From assembly GCA_021325145.1 (NCBI GenBank), contig JAJPHR010000051.1, positions 62,001 to 126,000 on the forward strand: a DNA stretch of 64,000 bases. Direction: 5' to 3'. The translations under genes were made by a program, and so were the position numbers. Below the pieces are notes generated by a model. That model was not told the DNA's origin. It searched no databases and saw only the letters and a list, made by a program, of their open reading frames with translations. Positions 15,989 through 25,321 of this stretch are shown one piece after another (position 1 is the stretch's first letter; each line of letters opens with the position of its first letter). Source of the stretch: Verrucomicrobiota bacterium. GTDB taxonomy: Bacteria > Verrucomicrobiota > Verrucomicrobiia > Limisphaerales > Pedosphaeraceae.

Positions 15989-18805
15989 TTACAAGGCTCG
16001 CGCCAGATTCTCCTTCACCGCGGCCACGCAACGGCCGCAGATCGTCGGATGCTCGGGATTGGAACCAACGTCCGTTTCCCAATGCCAGCAACGCTCGCAT
16101 TTCTGGCCCTCGGCATGCGCGACAACGATGGAGAGTTCCGGACTGGCTTCCGGTTTCACTTCCAGTTGTGAGACGTTCAGCAGTTCACGCAGCGGTTCTG
16201 TGTTTTCGCGAACCCCCGGCAGCGCCGGATGCAATCCGCTCAGTGTGACTTTGGCATCCAACGCCTTGCCGATGGTTTTGGCCTGGCGGGCTTTTTCCAA
16301 CTCCGGCAGGACCGTGGCGCGCAATTCAAATAGCTGACGCCAAAGCGCCTCTTCGCCTTCGGGGCGGGAGATCAAAAGACCGCTCCAGTCGGTGAGATGC
16401 ACCGATTCCTTCGACTTGCCTGGAATAAATTCCCAGGCTTCATCGGTCGTAAACACCAGCACCGGTGAGAGCAGGCGGGACAGTCCCGTGACCAGTCGAT
16501 AGAGCGCGGTTTGGGTGGCCCGCCGCCGGTGCGAATTCGCCGCATCGGTGTAGAGCCGGTCCTTCACCACATCGTGAAAAATGGCGGACAGTTCCACCGC
16601 CACAAACTGGCTGACCTTTTGATACACGACATGAAATTCATAACGATCATACGCTTCGGTGACTTCCTTTTCCAACTTCGCGAACTCGCCGAGAATCCAG
16701 CGGTTGAGGCCCGTTAGCTTGTCATCCGGGACCGCATGTTTCGCCGGGTCGAAATCATACAAGTTCGAGAGCTGATAGCGGAGCGTGTTGCGAATGCCGC
16801 GATAAGTTTCGCTCACCGTGTTGATGCGCTCGTCGCTCACGATGATGTCGTTGCGATAATCCTGGGACGCGACCCAAAGGCGCACGACGTCCGCGCCGTA
16901 TTTCTTAACGTACGCTTCCGAGGTCTGGGGTTTCTCATAAACGCCCTGGCCTTGTTTGCTCTTGGAGATTTTTTCGCGATCGGCATCCACCATGAAACCG
17001 TGCGTCAACACGGTCTTGAATGGCGGCGCGCCGTTCCCCGCGAGCGAGAGCAGGAGCGAAGACTGAAACCAGCCACGATGTTGATCGCTGCCTTCCAGAT
17101 ACATGTCCGCTTGAAACGGCTTGTCCGTACCCCGAATTTCCGGTCGCCGCTCAATAACTGCGCGCGAGGAGGAACCAGAGTCAATCCACACGTCGAGCGT
17201 ATCGTTCGACTTGGCGGTGGGTTCCGCGCCTTTCCAATCGCTGGGCTTCACCAACGACCACAATTCCGCGACTGACTTTTCAAACCAAACGTTTGAACCG
17301 TGCTTCTCGATTAAAGCTGCGGCATTGCGGACGATTTGCGCGTCCAGAATCGCGTTGCCCTGGGCATCGTAGAACGCCGGTATCGGCACGCCCCAGGTGC
17401 GCTGGCGCGAGATGCACCAATCGGGCCGGGATTTAACCGCGCTTTCGATGCGGCTCTTGCCCCAGTCCGGCACCCAGGCGACGCGGTTGATGGCATCCAA
17501 CGCCTGCTCACGAAATCGATTGTGATCAATGGAGATAAACCATTGATCCATCGCGCGGAAGACAATCGGCGTCTTGCTGCGCCAGCAGAACGGGTAGCTG
17601 TGATGGTAGTTCTCCTGATGCAATAAGGCATGACGCAGCCGCAACTCGTGCAGCACCGCTTCGTTCGCATCGCTCTTGCCGTGTTTTTCGAGGATGGATT
17701 TTCCGATCATCCCCGCGGGCATTTGCTGTTCGCGCGGCAGGTCATTGGTGTAGGCAAAACAGCCGTCGTCATCGACCGGCGAATAGATCGGCAGCCCGTG
17801 CTGCCGGCCCAGGTTGTAGTCGTCGAGGCCATGGCCGGGAGCGATATGCACGAAGCCGGTACCGGTATCACTCGTAACGAAACTGTCCCCGGCGAATAGT
17901 CTTCCCGTTCGATTGCAAAATGGGTGTTTGTATTGAAGCTGGCCGAGTTGCTCACCGGGGAACGGCTGTTCCTGGTAATCCTTCCAGCCGCACTTCTCGG
18001 CGACGGTTGGGAGCAGTCCACGGAAGAGGATATAGTTCTCCTCGCCCACACGAACCTGGACATATTGGAAAGTGGAGTTGTAGGCCACCGCGAGGTTCGC
18101 CGGCAGTGTCCACGGAGTCGTCGTCCAGATGACCACGAACGTGTTCGGCTGGCCCACGACAGGGAATTTTACATAGATGCTCTGGCTGACGTGGTCGTGA
18201 TATTCCACCTCGGCCTCAGCGAGCGCCGTGCGGGCCGGGATGCTCCAATAAACCGGCTTTTTGCCGCGATAGACAAAACCCTTCTCGACGATGTCCGCGA
18301 ACAACCGCAGTTCGTCGGCTTCATATTCCTTGTTCAGCGTGAGGTACGGGTTGTCCCAATCGCCCAGTACGCCCAGGCGCTTAAATTGAGTGCGCTGGAT
18401 GTCAATGTATTTGCGAGCGTAGGCTTCGCAGGCTTTGCGGATTGTGGCGGCGTCGCTCTGGGTGTCGCCGGCCTTGCGCATTTCCTGTGTGACCTTGAAT
18501 TCGATGGGCAATCCATGGCAGTCCCAGCCCGGGATATAGGGGGCGCTGAAGCCGCGCAGGCTTTTGTATTTGACGATGATGTCCTTGAGAATCTTGTTCA
18601 GCGCGGTGCCGATGTGGACGTCGCCATTGGCAAAAGGCGGGCCGTCGTGCAGCGCGAATTTGGGCGCGCCGGCGCGTTGGGCCTGGATTTTTTCGTACAG
18701 GCCCATCGAACGCCATCTTTCGAGGCGTTGCGGTTCGCGCGTTACCAGATCGGCCTTCATCGGAAAGCCCGTCTGCGGCAAATTCAATGTGTTCTTGTAG
18801 TCCAT
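15989..18805 (-). CDS. ileS: Isoleucyl-tRNA synthetase
   Basis: A 938-residue class I synthetase that charges tRNA-Ile. The HIGH motif is GDVHIGTALNKI and the KMSKS motif is present as EKISKSKQGQ. The CP1 editing domain lies between about residues 200 and 400 (VIWTTTPWTLPANLAV and TGTGFVHIAPGHG). The C-terminal zinc site is CERCWHWETD followed by CGRC. The start at 18805 (MDYKNTLNLPQTGFPM) is the standard family N-terminus; the 20 extra in-frame residues upstream depend on a TTG and are rejected. The gene is last in a minus-strand series after murJ. The SK version of the ATP motif (ISKS) is a known tolerated variant. Confidence 0.97.
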   Translation of the reverse strand: MDYKNTLNLPQTGFPMKADLVTREPQRLERWRSMGLYEKIQAQRAGAPKFALHDGPPFANGDVHIGTALNKILKDIIVKYKSLRGFSAPYIPGWDCHGLPIEFKVTQEMRKAGDTQSDAATIRKACEAYARKYIDIQRTQFKRLGVLGDWDNPYLTLNKEYEADELRLFADIVEKGFVYRGKKPVYWSIPARTALAEAEVEYHDHVSQSIYVKFPVVGQPNTFVVIWTTTPWTLPANLAVAYNSTFQYVQVRVGEENYILFRGLLPTVAEKCGWKDYQEQPFPGEQLGQLQYKHPFCNRTGRLFAGDSFVTSDTGTGFVHIAPGHGLDDYNLGRQHGLPIYSPVDDDGCFAYTNDLPREQQMPAGMIGKSILEKHGKSDANEAVLHELRLRHALLHQENYHHSYPFCWRSKTPIVFRAMDQWFISIDHNRFREQALDAINRVAWVPDWGKSRIESAVKSRPDWCISRQRTWGVPIPAFYDAQGNAILDAQIVRNAAALIEKHGSNVWFEKSVAELWSLVKPSDWKGAEPTAKSNDTLDVWIDSGSSSRAVIERRPEIRGTDKPFQADMYLEGSDQHRGWFQSSLLLSLAGNGAPPFKTVLTHGFMVDADREKISKSKQGQGVYEKPQTSEAYVKKYGADVVRLWVASQDYRNDIIVSDERINTVSETYRGIRNTLRYQLSNLYDFDPAKHAVPDDKLTGLNRWILGEFAKLEKEVTEAYDRYEFHVVYQKVSQFVAVELSAIFHDVVKDRLYTDAANSHRRRATQTALYRLVTGLSRLLSPVLVFTTDEAWEFIPGKSKESVHLTDWSGLLISRPEGEEALWRQLFELRATVLPELEKARQAKTIGKALDAKVTLSGLHPALPGVRENTEPLRELLNVSQLEVKPEASPELSIVVAHAEGQKCERCWHWETDVGSNPEHPTICGRCVAAVKENLARAL

Positions 18806-19224
18806 CTCACGATTCCAAAGGGGCGTAACCGTACCATCGGTGCGCGGGAGTGTCAACGCGGCCAAGTTGGCGGTAGCGTCCTAATTGGACACTACCAGGT
18901 TGGCAAGCCAAGGGCGCGCATCTGAAATTTGGTGGAGATTCGAATTGAATTCGCGAACCATTCCGGCAGTTGAGACTTCCAATTTTTTTGCACTTGCTCC
19001 CTTGCCCTCAATGGCCCGGCTTTTTCCGAGTCAAAGTTTAGACCAACAATAGAAGTTTAGCAGAATTTGAAAAATGCACTTGCCCCAACTGAGGCCGGGC
19101 AGTTGGGGCAAGTGATTGTAATGTTTGCATTGCTTTCTGGCGAGAGGAATCTCAAGGTTGCAAAAACCCGAAAACCCGGCCTTCGATCACGCCAAAACAT
19201 GAACCCGAGCGGGAACGGCTAGAA
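18806..19224. other. Gene-free gap between murJ and ileS
   Basis: No supported gene. It contains an imperfect inverted repeat GTAGCGTCC/GGACACTAC at 18875-18897, close to the ileS start, and the strong hairpin at 19077-19114 listed separately. The middle is AT-richer than the flanks and could hold the ileS promoter, but no clear -35/-10 pair is claimed. Confidence 0.5.
19071..19114 (-). terminator. Rho-independent terminator after murJ
   Basis: A perfect 14-bp inverted repeat, CACTTGCCCCAACT/AGTTGGGGCAAGTG (19077-19090 and 19101-19114), with a 10-base loop. Read on the minus strand it is followed by GCATTTTTC, a short T run, and lies 110 bases beyond the murJ stop. The absence of a longer T tract leaves some doubt. 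Confidence 0.65.
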
Positions 19225-20799
19225 TCAAGGCTGGAGCTTGGGCCGGCCGCCGAACCTTTGGAAAACCAGCGCCCCAATCTCCGTCGCGGGCGGCACCTTA
19301 AACCAGAGCGTGATGCCCCAATAGATCAGGCTGGCGACGGTCATCGGCATGAAAACCTCTCCCAGCCGCCGCCAAACATCGGTATGGCCGAAGTTGTTGG
19401 TCCACCAGTGCATGAGACCCCAGGCGGTCAGGCCGGCTACGAGCAGAGCGCCGAGCATTTGCAGGATGGTGCCGCGGATTGATTCGAAATCGAGCCGGCC
19501 CAGCTTGCGACGCAACGCGTAGAAGAGCAGCGAGGCGTTGCACGTGGCGCTGAGGCTGTTGGCCATTGCCAGACCGCCGGCCCGAAAACGCCAGACCAGC
19601 ACTACGGCGGCCAGCAGATTGATGCCGAGACAAAAGATGCTGATTTTCATCGGCGTTTTCGTATCTCCCAACGCGTAAAAACTGCGGGCGAGAATGTTCG
19701 ACAATGAAAAGGCCAGCAGTCCCGGAGCGAGGCACATCAGGGCAAACGCGGATTCCGGCGTGTCACTGGGAACGAACCGCCCATGCTCGAACAACAAGCG
19801 GATGATCGGCTCCGCTTGAACGAGAAGCAACATGGCGGCCAACAGGTTGACGAACGTGAGGTGATCCACGCCTTGATTCAGCGTGGAGCGGAATTCGTCA
19901 TACTTTTTCTCCGTAGCCAGGCCGGAGAGCGTCGGCAACAGGTACGTGGCCAGGGAAATCCCAAAGACACCTTGGGGCAATTCCATCAGGCGGATGGCGT
20001 AGTTGAATTGCGCGACGATCACGGGATCAACCCAGTATGCGACGCCCTGGGTTACGACCACATTGAGCTGGAAAGCGGCCACACCGATCATTCCGGGGAC
20101 CATCTGCCGCACAACGCGCTGAACGGTGGCGTCTCCCACCGGAGAAACCCAGTAATAACGAAAGCCCTCCGTGTAGAGCGTGGGCAGTTGAAAGGCGGCC
20201 TGCGCCGCGCCGGCAACGAGCACCCCGAAGGCAAGGGCATAAATCTTTTGGTGCAGTTCCAAACCCAGCCGGGGCGCCAAAAGATAAACTGAGGCGATCA
20301 TGACCACGTTCATGATCAGTGCACCGGTGGCCGGGATGAAAAAATGGCCGCGAGCGTTGAGCATGCCCATCAAAACCGCAGTCAGGCAGATCAGCAGCAT
20401 GTAGGGAAACATCACCCGCAACAGCCGTAACATCAGTTCGGTCTTGGCCGCGTACGGTCCGCCCGCCAGCACAACCGTGATTCCCAGCATCGCCAGGGCG
20501 GTGATGATGGTCGCCGCGATGATCAAGCCCGAAATGACAGCGTTGGCCGCACGCCACATCTCGGCTTCAGTTGCCGTGCGTTCCTTTTCCTTGAAGATGG
20601 GAATGAAGGCGGCGGTAAGCGCGCCTTCACCCAAAAGCCGCCGAAACAGATTGGGCACCATGAAAGCGACTTGAAACGCGCCAGCCACCCAGGTCGCCCC
20701 CATGAACCACGAATAAACCATCTCGCGGACCATGCCGAGGATGCGGCTCGTTAGCGTGGCGGCGGCCATTGCGCCGGATGATTTCAACATTTGCGACAT
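19225..20799 (-). CDS. murJ: Lipid II flippase MurJ
   Basis: A 524-residue polytopic membrane protein with about 14 helices. The N-terminus (SGAMAAATLTSRILGMVREMV) and the block FMVPNLFRRLLGEGALTAAFIP are diagnostic of MurJ/MviN, which moves lipid-linked peptidoglycan precursor across the inner membrane. Other blocks are VRQMVPGMIGVAAFQLNVVV and RSFYALGDTKTPMKISIFC. Length matches the family. It lies upstream of ileS on the same strand with a 420-base gap containing a terminator, so the two are probably transcribed separately. It supplies the envelope machinery encoded at 46.7-54.5 kb. Confidence 0.96.
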   Translation of the reverse strand: MSQMLKSSGAMAAATLTSRILGMVREMVYSWFMGATWVAGAFQVAFMVPNLFRRLLGEGALTAAFIPIFKEKERTATEAEMWRAANAVISGLIIAATIITALAMLGITVVLAGGPYAAKTELMLRLLRVMFPYMLLICLTAVLMGMLNARGHFFIPATGALIMNVVMIASVYLLAPRLGLELHQKIYALAFGVLVAGAAQAAFQLPTLYTEGFRYYWVSPVGDATVQRVVRQMVPGMIGVAAFQLNVVVTQGVAYWVDPVIVAQFNYAIRLMELPQGVFGISLATYLLPTLSGLATEKKYDEFRSTLNQGVDHLTFVNLLAAMLLLVQAEPIIRLLFEHGRFVPSDTPESAFALMCLAPGLLAFSLSNILARSFYALGDTKTPMKISIFCLGINLLAAVVLVWRFRAGGLAMANSLSATCNASLLFYALRRKLGRLDFESIRGTILQMLGALLVAGLTAWGLMHWWTNNFGHTDVWRRLGEVFMPMTVASLIYWGITLWFKVPPATEIGALVFQRFGGRPKLQP

Positions 20800-20909
20800 T
20801 GCGAGCGGAGTTTAGGGGCCGAGTAGGAAGGTTCAAGGGGGAAACGGAAATGATGCCGGAAATGGCGCGCACTCCAATGGAAAGCGTACATATGAGAACT
20901 GAAGTATGG

Positions 20910-21012
20910 AATTCCGCCTTTAGGCGGTAAAACATGCGGAAGTGCAAAGCATCAAGGAATCTCCAACTGCCTTCCTTTACGGACGCCTCACCGGCTAAAG
21001 CCGGAACTCCAA
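20910..21012. repeat. Inverted pair of CCGsCTTTAGsCGG palindromes
   Basis: The left end carries GAATTCCGCCTTTAGGCGGTA (palindrome at 20914-20927) and the right end CACCGGCTAAAGCCGGAACTCC (palindrome 20991-21004), which is the reverse complement of the same consensus GGARTTCCGsCTTTAGsCGGTR. About 63 bases lie between them. The pair sits upstream of murJ and downstream of a small minus-strand gene. Confidence 0.65.
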
Positions 21013-21091
21013 ACTGCGAGAAAATTGCCGGGCGGCGGGAGTGGAGGACAGGGGAACCGCCGCCCGGCTCGGAGGAAAGGCGCTGGCCCAA

Positions 21092-21265
21092 TCAGTCAGC
21101 TAACGCTGAGGCGTACTGCACGCCAAAATGAAAGCCGGTGCTGTCCTGGTAACCGACCGGCACGAGTTGTTCCATGCTGGCGCGGACCTTTTCGAGGAGC
21201 GCGCGCAACTCCTTCGGTTTGGGCATCAGGCAGGCCCATGGGCGTTTGGTCATGACCTGTTTCAT
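21092..21265 (-). CDS. Small conserved-looking protein, unknown function
   Basis: A predicted 57-residue protein, MKQVMTKRPWACLMPKPKEL followed by LRALLEKVRASMEQLVPVGY and DSTGFHFG. The first part is basic, the middle is an amphipathic helix and the end is glycine/aromatic. A longer version from 21319 adds 18 residues without better start signals. No domain is recognised. It lies between the MBL hydrolase and murJ on the same strand. The ordered composition makes it more likely real than a chance frame, but no ribosome site is obvious. Confidence 0.45.
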   Translation of the reverse strand: MKQVMTKRPWACLMPKPKELRALLEKVRASMEQLVPVGYQDSTGFHFGVQYASALAD

Positions 21266-21492
21266 ATCCGTATTGCTACTGACATGTAAACCATATGTTT
21301 GTATGAGGCGGAATGCCATGGGCCGAACACTGATTGTTCTGTCAGCTTTTGTCCTACAGGGCGGATGTACAGATCAACGTGTGGCAGCCGACGTAAGAAG
21401 ACTCTGATCTTTTCCTTTCGCTACCGGCTCGCGGCCGGTTCGTGCCTCCTTACATCGGCTGGTGTGAACATCATGACCAAGTGCGGGCGCAG

Positions 21493-22275
21493 TCAAAGCG
21501 GAAGTTCTTCGTTGTCGCGCGCGAAGGTGAAAGGGATGCCGCCGAGCATTCGCGCGGCGAGTTGGCGCGTATGCCTAAGGTTGGTCCAAAAGGGGCGCGC
21601 GACATGGATGAAGATGATTTGGCGAATTGCGCGACCTTTGAGATAGCGAAACAGCGCCTCCGGAGAGAAATGCGCCAGTTCGCACACCAGCACGTCGAGC
21701 GGCTTTTGCAGCAGCGGTTCGAGATCTTCCGGGCGGCCAATGTCGCCGCTGTGACCCATGCGTCGGCGGCCGGTTTCGATCAAGAAGCAGAAGGCCTGAA
21801 ATTTCTGCGGATACCGTTTGTGAAAGGCGAGCCGGAATTGATCCAGGTGCGACGTGCGGAACGGCGTGACCCGGACGGTGCTGGTAATGATGGGTTTTTG
21901 GAGTTTTAACGGCTCGAAGCGAAACTTGCATTTAAAAAGTTCCGGGAAGAGCATGCCCGCCTGCAGCAGGGATTGGATGGGCTTGATGCCGTCTGAGGGC
22001 AGGTGGATTAGGAGCGGCTTGGTGCGTTGCTCGAGCCACAATCCCTGCATGAACATGAAAAATCCGCCAATGTGGTCCGCATGCAGGTGGGAAAGGATGA
22101 TGCGATCAAAAGCGTTGTAGTCCAGCCCGCTGGCCTTGTAAGCCCGGCTGAGCGGCTCGCCGCAATCGAACAGAATGGCGGTCTTGCCAAAACGATAAAG
22201 GAAGGATGAGTGATTGCGGTCGGCACAAGGCCAGCCATCGCCGACTCCGAAGCATTTTAAAGAAAGCTTGCCCAT
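21493..22275 (-). CDS. MBL-fold metal-dependent hydrolase (RNase Z-like)
   Basis: A 260-residue metallo-beta-lactamase-fold protein. The di-metal motif HLHADHIGG (HxHxDH) is near residue 63. Further ligands are likely at RTSHLDQFR and MGHSGDIGRPEDL, and FIHVAR near the C-terminus. It opens with the usual strand LKCFGVGDGWPCADRNHSSF and DCGEP. The arrangement resembles short RNase Z-type or phosphodiesterase-like members, but it lacks the long exosite of true tRNase Z, so the substrate is not assigned. It lies 79 bases after the TPR gene on the same strand. Confidence 0.88.
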   Translation of the reverse strand: MGKLSLKCFGVGDGWPCADRNHSSFLYRFGKTAILFDCGEPLSRAYKASGLDYNAFDRIILSHLHADHIGGFFMFMQGLWLEQRTKPLLIHLPSDGIKPIQSLLQAGMLFPELFKCKFRFEPLKLQKPIITSTVRVTPFRTSHLDQFRLAFHKRYPQKFQAFCFLIETGRRRMGHSGDIGRPEDLEPLLQKPLDVLVCELAHFSPEALFRYLKGRAIRQIIFIHVARPFWTNLRHTRQLAARMLGGIPFTFARDNEELPL

Positions 22276-22354
22276 TCAACGCCAAGACTGCCGTGTGCTG
22301 GGAAAGATTCATACGCGAAGCGCGGCAGCGGAAGCAAGCGCGGAGAGTAAACAG

Positions 22355-23443
22355 CTACGGAGCTTCGTGGGCTGGATGATGCTGCTCGAAGAGCGAAAGG
22401 CGGTGCTCGAACTGCTCGCGTTCCCGGGCGGTCAAATCGGGGGCCTGCAGCGCCAATTTCTGATACTTCACTGCTTGGTCGAAGTCCCCCGCCTCTGCGT
22501 AAGCGGCCGCCAGCGTGCCGACGCAATGGCGCTCCTTCCACTGCGTCAATTCGCAAGCCTTTTGCGCGGCTTCGACCGCCTGTTTGCCGTTGCGGATGTC
22601 ATCAGCCGGACAGGTGGCGAGAAACCAGGCGCGATTGTTCAACGCCCCGGCACTGGCCGGATCCAGCCGGATAGCCTCCTCCACGTCGCTGACTGCTTTG
22701 GCGTAATCACCTTTGTTGTACCTCGCATAGCCCCGGTCATCATAGGCCTTGGAATCCTTTGGATTGGCGGCAATGACCCGGTTGAAGTCGAGGATTGCCT
22801 TGTCGAACTCCCGTTTCCCGTACCAGGCCAGGGCGCGACTCATGCAGGTCGCCATGTCATTCGTGTTAAGCTGCATGGCTGCGTTGAAATCTTCGATGGC
22901 CTGGTCCAGATCGCCCATGCTCATGTAGGCCGAACCGCGGTTGCGATAGGCCATGCTGGTTTTAGGTTCGAGCCGAATGACTTCGGTGTAATCACTAATC
23001 GCCTTATCAAGCTGGCCTTTGACCGAGTACGTCATCGCCCGGCTGATGTACGCATCCGCATCTTTCGGGTTGATGTGAATGGCATCGCCAAGATCGCTCA
23101 GGCTCTTGTCCAAATCGTGTTTCATGACGTACGCCAGGGCGCGACTCTTGTAGGCCTGGGCATATTGGGAATCGATTTGAATGGCGCTGGTGAAGTCAGC
23201 AATGCTCCGGTCGAAGTCGCCTTTGCTGCCGTACGCCCTGGCACGATTGTAATAGGCAACGGCATCATTGGTTTTCAGGTGTAACACAGAGTTCCAACAG
23301 GCAATGGCGCGGTCAAAGTCCTGGTCTTCCTGGGCCTTGGTGCCCCATTGGTAAAAGTCCTCAAGCTCGCCGGCGGCAGTTGGGCGGATAATCGCCAGCA
23401 CGGCGGCAATAACCAGAACGAATAATCGCAGAGTGCGGTTCAT
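22355..23443 (-). CDS. Exported tetratricopeptide-repeat protein
   Basis: A 362-residue protein with a signal peptide (MNRTLRLFVLVIAAVLAIIR, cleavage near PTAAG). The mature part is almost entirely eight to nine consecutive TPR units of 34 residues, each with the pattern AYYNRARAYGSKGDFDRSI, AYKSRALAYVMKHDLDKSL, AYISRAMTYSVKGQLDKAI and so on. TPRs make a superhelix for protein-protein contacts, here presumably in the periplasm. The start at 23443 is chosen because it gives a clean signal peptide. An in-frame start 75 bases upstream would put 25 polar residues before it. Its partner is unknown. Confidence 0.88.
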   Translation of the reverse strand: MNRTLRLFVLVIAAVLAIIRPTAAGELEDFYQWGTKAQEDQDFDRAIACWNSVLHLKTNDAVAYYNRARAYGSKGDFDRSIADFTSAIQIDSQYAQAYKSRALAYVMKHDLDKSLSDLGDAIHINPKDADAYISRAMTYSVKGQLDKAISDYTEVIRLEPKTSMAYRNRGSAYMSMGDLDQAIEDFNAAMQLNTNDMATCMSRALAWYGKREFDKAILDFNRVIAANPKDSKAYDDRGYARYNKGDYAKAVSDVEEAIRLDPASAGALNNRAWFLATCPADDIRNGKQAVEAAQKACELTQWKERHCVGTLAAAYAEAGDFDQAVKYQKLALQAPDLTAREREQFEHRLSLFEQHHPAHEAP

Positions 23444-23592
23444 CCTGGCACTATAGACGCCCGGGCCACTCAAGTCCACGCTCTGAGCTGAATGGGGGGC
23501 GCATCCTGTCATTGTCACCGTGTTTGGGACGAATAGCCTGTATCATGCATCTCGGCCAGCGTCCCGCCCCGTCGTATCCAACCAAGCCGTGT

Positions 23593-23625
23593 AAAAAAAC
23601 AAGGCGGACTGTTGCCAGTCCGCCT
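23593..23625 (-). terminator. Rho-independent terminator after rpsA
   Basis: On the minus strand AGGCGGACT-GGCAAC-AGTCCGCCT (23625-23602) is followed by TGTTTTTTT. The 9-bp GC-rich stem and seven-T run are a textbook intrinsic terminator, 35 bases beyond the rpsA stop. Confidence 0.92.
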
Positions 23626-23659
23626 GCTGTAACTTGTAACCTGGAATTCGGAAGTAACC

Positions 23660-25321
23660 TTATTCCTTGGCCTCGTCGGCGGCGTCGAAGGCGTGTTGCA
23701 GAGCAACAAGATCTTCGCCGGGTTTGAGAGCATCCAGAGCAGCCTGTTCGGCTTTGAGTTGCTCGCTGGAGTAGGACGCGGCCTTGATGGAGAGCCCGAT
23801 GCGCCGGTCAGATTTGTCGATTTTAATGACGCGGGCCGTGACTTCCTGGCCGACCTTGAGGACGTTCTTGATCTTATCGATGCGCTCTTCGCTGACTTGG
23901 GAGATGTGGACCAGCCCGTCAATCTCGTGTTGCAAGCCGACGAACGCGCCGAAGCTCGCGAGTTTGGTGACCTTGCCGGTGACCAGGTCGCCGACCTTAT
24001 AATAATGATCGATGTTGCTCCACGGATCGACAGCGAGTTGCTTGATGCCGACCGCGATGCGCTGATTGGCCTTATCGATTTCGAGCACAACCGCCTCGAC
24101 CTCGTCGCCCTTCTTGAGCACCTCGGAGGGATGATTGATCTTGCGCGTCCAGGAAATGTCCGAGACGTGGATCATGCCGTCCAAACCTTCCTCCAGTTCG
24201 ATGAAAGCGCCATAGCTGGTAAGATTGCGAATCTTGCCTTTGACTTTCGTGCCCGGCGGGTACTTCTCCATGGCTTTGTCCCACGGATTGGCTTCGAGCT
24301 GGCGGACGCCGAGGGAGATTTTCTGCTCCTCGCGGTTGATGCCCAGCACCACGGCCTCAAGTTCCTGATCGACCTTGAGTACATCCGCCGGCTTGGCGAT
24401 GCGCTTGGTCCAGGAAAGTTCGGTGACGTGAACGAGGCCTTCGACGCCGGGTTCCAGTTCCACAAACGCGCCGTAAGGCACCAGATTGACAACCTTGCCC
24501 TTGACCTTGGCGCCAATAGGATACTTGCCTTCAATATTGTCCCAAGGATTGGCGAGCTTCTGCTTGAGACCGAGGCTGACGCGTTCCTTCTCGCGATTGA
24601 TGTCGAGGACAACCACGTCGATGTCCTGGCCGACGCGCAGAATGTCGGAAGGATGATTGACGCGGCCCCAGCTCATGTCGGTGATGTGGAGCAAGCCGTC
24701 GATGCCATTGAGGTCGATGAACGCGCCGAAATCGGTGATATTCTTGACCGTGCCTTTGCGAATGTCGCCCGGCGTCATGTCGGAGAGCAACTTGGAGCGG
24801 CGTTCGTTGCGTTCCTGTTCGATGAGTTCGCGGCGGGAAAGGACAATGTTCTGCCGTTCCTGGTTGATCTTGACGACCTTGAAGTCATAAGTGTTGCCGA
24901 CATAACCCGCCAAATTCTTGGTGGTGGTGATGTCGATCTGGGAAGCGGGCAGGAAAGCTTCGACGCCGATATTGACGAGCAGGCCGCCTTTGACCACGGC
25001 TTTGACTTTGCCGGCGATGGTGCCGCCTTCATTGCAAATGGTGAGGATCTTGTCCCAGTTCTGTTTGAACTCGGCCTTTTCCTTGGAGAGGACAACCATG
25101 CCCTCTTTGTCCTCGAGCTTTTCGATCAGGACGTTGATTTCGTCGCCGACCTTGACGACTTTGATGTCTTCAAATTCATTGGCCGCGATGACCCCTTCGC
25201 TTTTGTAGCCGATGTCCACGAGCACTTCCTTGGGACGGACTTCGATGACGGTTCCTTTGACGATTTCGCCAGCTGCAAAGCGCATTGAGCTTTGCTTCAT
25301 GGCTTCTTCCATTGTGAGCAT
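23660..25321 (-). CDS. rpsA: Small ribosomal subunit protein S1
   Basis: A 553-residue ribosomal protein S1 that helps the 30S subunit bind mRNA. Six S1 OB-fold repeats are visible, each opening with GxxVxGxV and containing GAFV/IxL: EIVKGTVIEVRPKEVLVDIG, GTIAGKVKAVVKGGLLVNIG, GTVKNITDFGAFIDLNGIDG, GKVVNLVPYGAFVELEPGVEG, GKIRNLTSYGAFIELEEGLDG, GKVTKLASFGAFVGLQHEIDG. The third to sixth repeats are closest to each other. Length is as in proteobacterial S1. A strong terminator follows, so it is the end of its transcript. ATG codons at 25321 and 25312 are both possible starts. Confidence 0.96.
   Translation of the reverse strand: MLTMEEAMKQSSMRFAAGEIVKGTVIEVRPKEVLVDIGYKSEGVIAANEFEDIKVVKVGDEINVLIEKLEDKEGMVVLSKEKAEFKQNWDKILTICNEGGTIAGKVKAVVKGGLLVNIGVEAFLPASQIDITTTKNLAGYVGNTYDFKVVKINQERQNIVLSRRELIEQERNERRSKLLSDMTPGDIRKGTVKNITDFGAFIDLNGIDGLLHITDMSWGRVNHPSDILRVGQDIDVVVLDINREKERVSLGLKQKLANPWDNIEGKYPIGAKVKGKVVNLVPYGAFVELEPGVEGLVHVTELSWTKRIAKPADVLKVDQELEAVVLGINREEQKISLGVRQLEANPWDKAMEKYPPGTKVKGKIRNLTSYGAFIELEEGLDGMIHVSDISWTRKINHPSEVLKKGDEVEAVVLEIDKANQRIAVGIKQLAVDPWSNIDHYYKVGDLVTGKVTKLASFGAFVGLQHEIDGLVHISQVSEERIDKIKNVLKVGQEVTARVIKIDKSDRRIGLSIKAASYSSEQLKAEQAALDALKPGEDLVALQHAFDAADEAKE

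Noticed and set aside
21318-21407. Possible tiny lipoprotein (GRTLIVLSAFVLQGGC)
   Set aside because: The lipobox is imperfect, the product is under 30 residues and no context supports it.
23693-25288. Open frame of 531 codons on the plus strand opposite rpsA
   Set aside because: Antisense shadow of the repetitive S1 gene; its apparent repeats mirror the S1 repeats.
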